Part shown: one piece after another, positions 10,446 to 11,936 of the stretch
How positions within the stretch are numbered: position 1 is the stretch's first letter
Layout: every line of letters begins with the position of its first letter
The notes under the pieces: model-generated
The model's input: the letters and a program-made list of their open reading frames with translations, nothing else
The model's database searches: none
What the model was told of the DNA's origin: nothing
Position numbers and translations under genes: made by a program
Source of the DNA: an uncultured bacterium
Lineage (GTDB): Bacteria; Patescibacteria; Microgenomatia; Levybacterales; UBA12049
Assembly: GCA_946885425.1 (NCBI GenBank)
Contig: CAMPGJ010000026.1
Span: 1-11,936, forward strand
Length of the DNA stretch: 11,936 nt
Direction: 5' to 3'

Positions 10446-11936
10446 ATGAAGCGATTTCTTTCTGTTGTTTTTGGTTTAGTGGTACTCCTGGCTGTTCCTT
10501 CTGTTTCTCTAGCACAAGGTACGGCTCTGATGGTAGCTCCGCAAGCAGGAAATGCAGTCCGATCAGAACCAGCTCAAGATCTACCTGTACAGTCAGCTCC
10601 TGCGAAAATGATGATAGATCCAGAGAGGAGCGCGATCATGCCTGTTCCTCCATCGTCAGGGATGCTTCCTTTTGGTCAAAGTCATTTTTATACTGTAACT
10701 CTCAGGGGTAATGGCGAAGCACTTGTGTATCTCAAAACAATTTTTTCTAATAAAGAAAATACTCCACTTTCATCCCTTACATTTACTTTCCCTTCAACTC
10801 CAAAGAACTTGTCTGTATATCAAGTAACTCGTGAATCTCAGTGCATCAGATACAGACCAATGACATTAGAAACAAAAGAGCAGGCAGTAGATAGCATCGC
10901 ATTCAGAAAAAGTGAAGAATGTCTGGAATATCAGGAGCCAGATTATCAGTATGGATGGGGGAATACCACCTATCAGAAAGCGCAAATAGTAACAAAAGGT
11001 AACGACGTTACTGTGAACTTTCCAAATCCTATTAAATTAGGAGGTGCAGGAAGCCTCGTTCTTGCCTATGGAGATAGTGATGTAACGAGTAAGGATATGT
11101 TTGGTGCATACAAGTTCGGGTTTGGAACAGTAAAGATAAATGACACAATACAAAATATGCAGGTGGGTGTACTGACAGATCCTGACTATTATTTGAAAGA
11201 TACAAAAGGCACTATCAATTACCAAGCAAAAGAAACAATGTCATTTGCGGCAGCTATGCCGGCTGCAGATAGTAGGATGTCAGGCAATGCGCAATTTGAT
11301 CAATTTTATAATCAGATAGGGCAGGGTACGATTGTTAAAAATGTTTCCAGTCTCCAGCCAAATGAATCATATTCAGTAAAAGGAGTATATGCCGATAACA
11401 GGATGAAACTGTTTGGAAAAGAAATAGCCTGGGGAGTAGGAATTGTCGTTTTTGTTCTGGTATTTGTTCTGGGAGGACTCTTTGTCGGTGTAAAGAAAGT
11501 ATATGCAAAGTCCGAGGATACGGCAAAGAAGAGTGCCGTTGCTTTGTTGCCCGTTCTGGGGCTTAGTTTTGGTTCATCTGTTCTGATCTTTTTATATACA
11601 CTCTTCTTATTCGGAATAAGCTATTTCTTCGGACAGATGTTCCCGTATTACATGAGTGGCTATTTGTACCCGCTCATTATGATATTGCTCGCCGTTATTT
11701 CTTTGAGCGTCTATTCACTCTTATTATTCGCCCCTGGTATTCTCTTAGGCATAAAGAAAAATGTCTTCTCAGGAGTGTTGACTGTCATACTTACTATTCT
11801 GTGGTTGGTAGCCTCCAGCATAGTTCTTGTAGTTTTATTCTTCCTATTTTCAAAGTCCAATGGTGACCAGCCATACCCAACCATCCGCCCATTTGCCCAA
11901 CCCCTAACCATCCAAAGCACCGCCCCCGCAGCCGAC
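10446..11936 (+). CDS. Exported multi-pass membrane protein of unknown family (3' end outside window)
   Basis: Open from the ATG at 10446 to the window end: 497 codons with no stop, so the gene is incomplete. Residues 1-23 form a signal peptide (basic MKR, hydrophobic core, SVSLA cleavage before QG). Residues about 24-325 are an exported domain, first Pro/Ala-rich (25-72), then beta-rich (FYTVTLRGNGEALVYLKT; GAGSLVLAYGDSD), with two cysteines (C133, C159) that could form a disulfide. About four hydrophobic helices follow (roughly 327-349, 364-395, 404-436, 439-468), with lysine-rich loops (KKVYAKSEDTAKKS; GIKKN) suggesting cytoplasmic sides. The tail becomes Pro/Thr/Ala-rich (476-497). I do not recognise the family; an envelope role is inferred from topology. 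It is preceded by its own promoter and two hairpins and is divergent from gpmA. Confidence 0.85.
   Translation, partial: MKRFLSVVFGLVVLLAVPSVSLAQGTALMVAPQAGNAVRSEPAQDLPVQSAPAKMMIDPERSAIMPVPPSSGMLPFGQSHFYTVTLRGNGEALVYLKTIFSNKENTPLSSLTFTFPSTPKNLSVYQVTRESQCIRYRPMTLETKEQAVDSIAFRKSEECLEYQEPDYQYGWGNTTYQKAQIVTKGNDVTVNFPNPIKLGGAGSLVLAYGDSDVTSKDMFGAYKFGFGTVKINDTIQNMQVGVLTDPDYYLKDTKGTINYQAKETMSFAAAMPAADSRMSGNAQFDQFYNQIGQGTIVKNVSSLQPNESYSVKGVYADNRMKLFGKEIAWGVGIVVFVLVFVLGGLFVGVKKVYAKSEDTAKKSAVALLPVLGLSFGSSVLIFLYTLFLFGISYFFGQMFPYYMSGYLYPLIMILLAVISLSVYSLLLFAPGILLGIKKNVFSGVLTVILTILWLVASSIVLVVLFFLFSKSNGDQPYPTIRPFAQPLTIQSTAPAAD

Noticed and set aside
10139..10711. A 190-codon plus-strand frame overlapping gpmA and the exported-protein gene
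   Set aside because: It is antisense to gpmA and crosses two promoters and two hairpins; the exported-protein frame starting at 10446 has a signal peptide and runs 497 codons.

Overview
This window looks like a chromosomal stretch of a small-genome bacterium, most likely a Candidate Phyla Radiation (Patescibacteria) member. The clues are compact versions of housekeeping proteins (a 235-residue RsmI, a 207-residue phosphoglycerate mutase), several small orphan proteins, a multi-helix exported protein of unknown family, and intergenic DNA full of short hairpin and tandem repeats. This placement is an inference; no rRNA or other phylogenetic marker is present. Stops are TAA and TAG with a single TGA, consistent with the standard bacterial code.

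Layout from left to right: a short zincin-type metallopeptidase (41-403, +); a small orphan (506-760, +) convergent with an NlpC/P60-like protein (768-1190, -) whose start is unclear; uvrB (1379-3451, -), divergent from an orphan of 257 residues (3501-4274, +); a zinc-ribbon membrane protein (4269-4589, -) and an HdeD-like membrane protein (4623-5195, -); a DUF3605-like protein (5329-5835, -) divergent from a class I SAM methyltransferase of the RlmI/RlmK type (5936-6814, +); a histidine-phosphatase family enzyme (6935-7570, +); lexA (7705-8331, +); rsmI (8550-9257, +); a gene-free 384-base stretch holding repeats and a likely structured RNA with a terminator; gpmA (9642-10265, -); and a large exported and membrane protein (10446 to the window end, +, incomplete). 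No tRNA, rRNA, CRISPR array, transposase or phage gene was seen.

Two themes run through the window. First, nearly every gene has its own promoter, and the -10 hexamer (TATAAT or close) ends only 6-10 bases before the start codon, so most mRNAs should be leaderless or nearly so. lexA is the clear exception: it has a TTGATA-N17-TATATT promoter whose spacer is covered by a 26-base palindrome, a convincing autoregulatory SOS operator, and a leader of about 70 bases. uvrB and lexA are both SOS-type genes, but uvrB shows no copy of that palindrome. Second, gene ends are marked by repeats. Period-7 (TCAACTC) or G-rich (GGGATA/GGGACTA) tandem repeats sit right after the stop codons of the zincin gene, uvrB, the DUF3605-like gene and gpmA, while hairpins of a GTCATTC...GAATCT family follow the methyltransferase, lexA and rsmI genes.

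The genes do not form one pathway. They cover DNA repair and damage response (uvrB, lexA), rRNA or other RNA methylation (rsmI and the RlmI-type enzyme), glycolysis (gpmA) and envelope functions (the NlpC/P60-like, HdeD-like, zinc-ribbon and terminal exported proteins). The most unusual items are the leaderless promoter layout, the lexA operator, the repeats at gene boundaries and the structured RNA candidate near 9456-9570.
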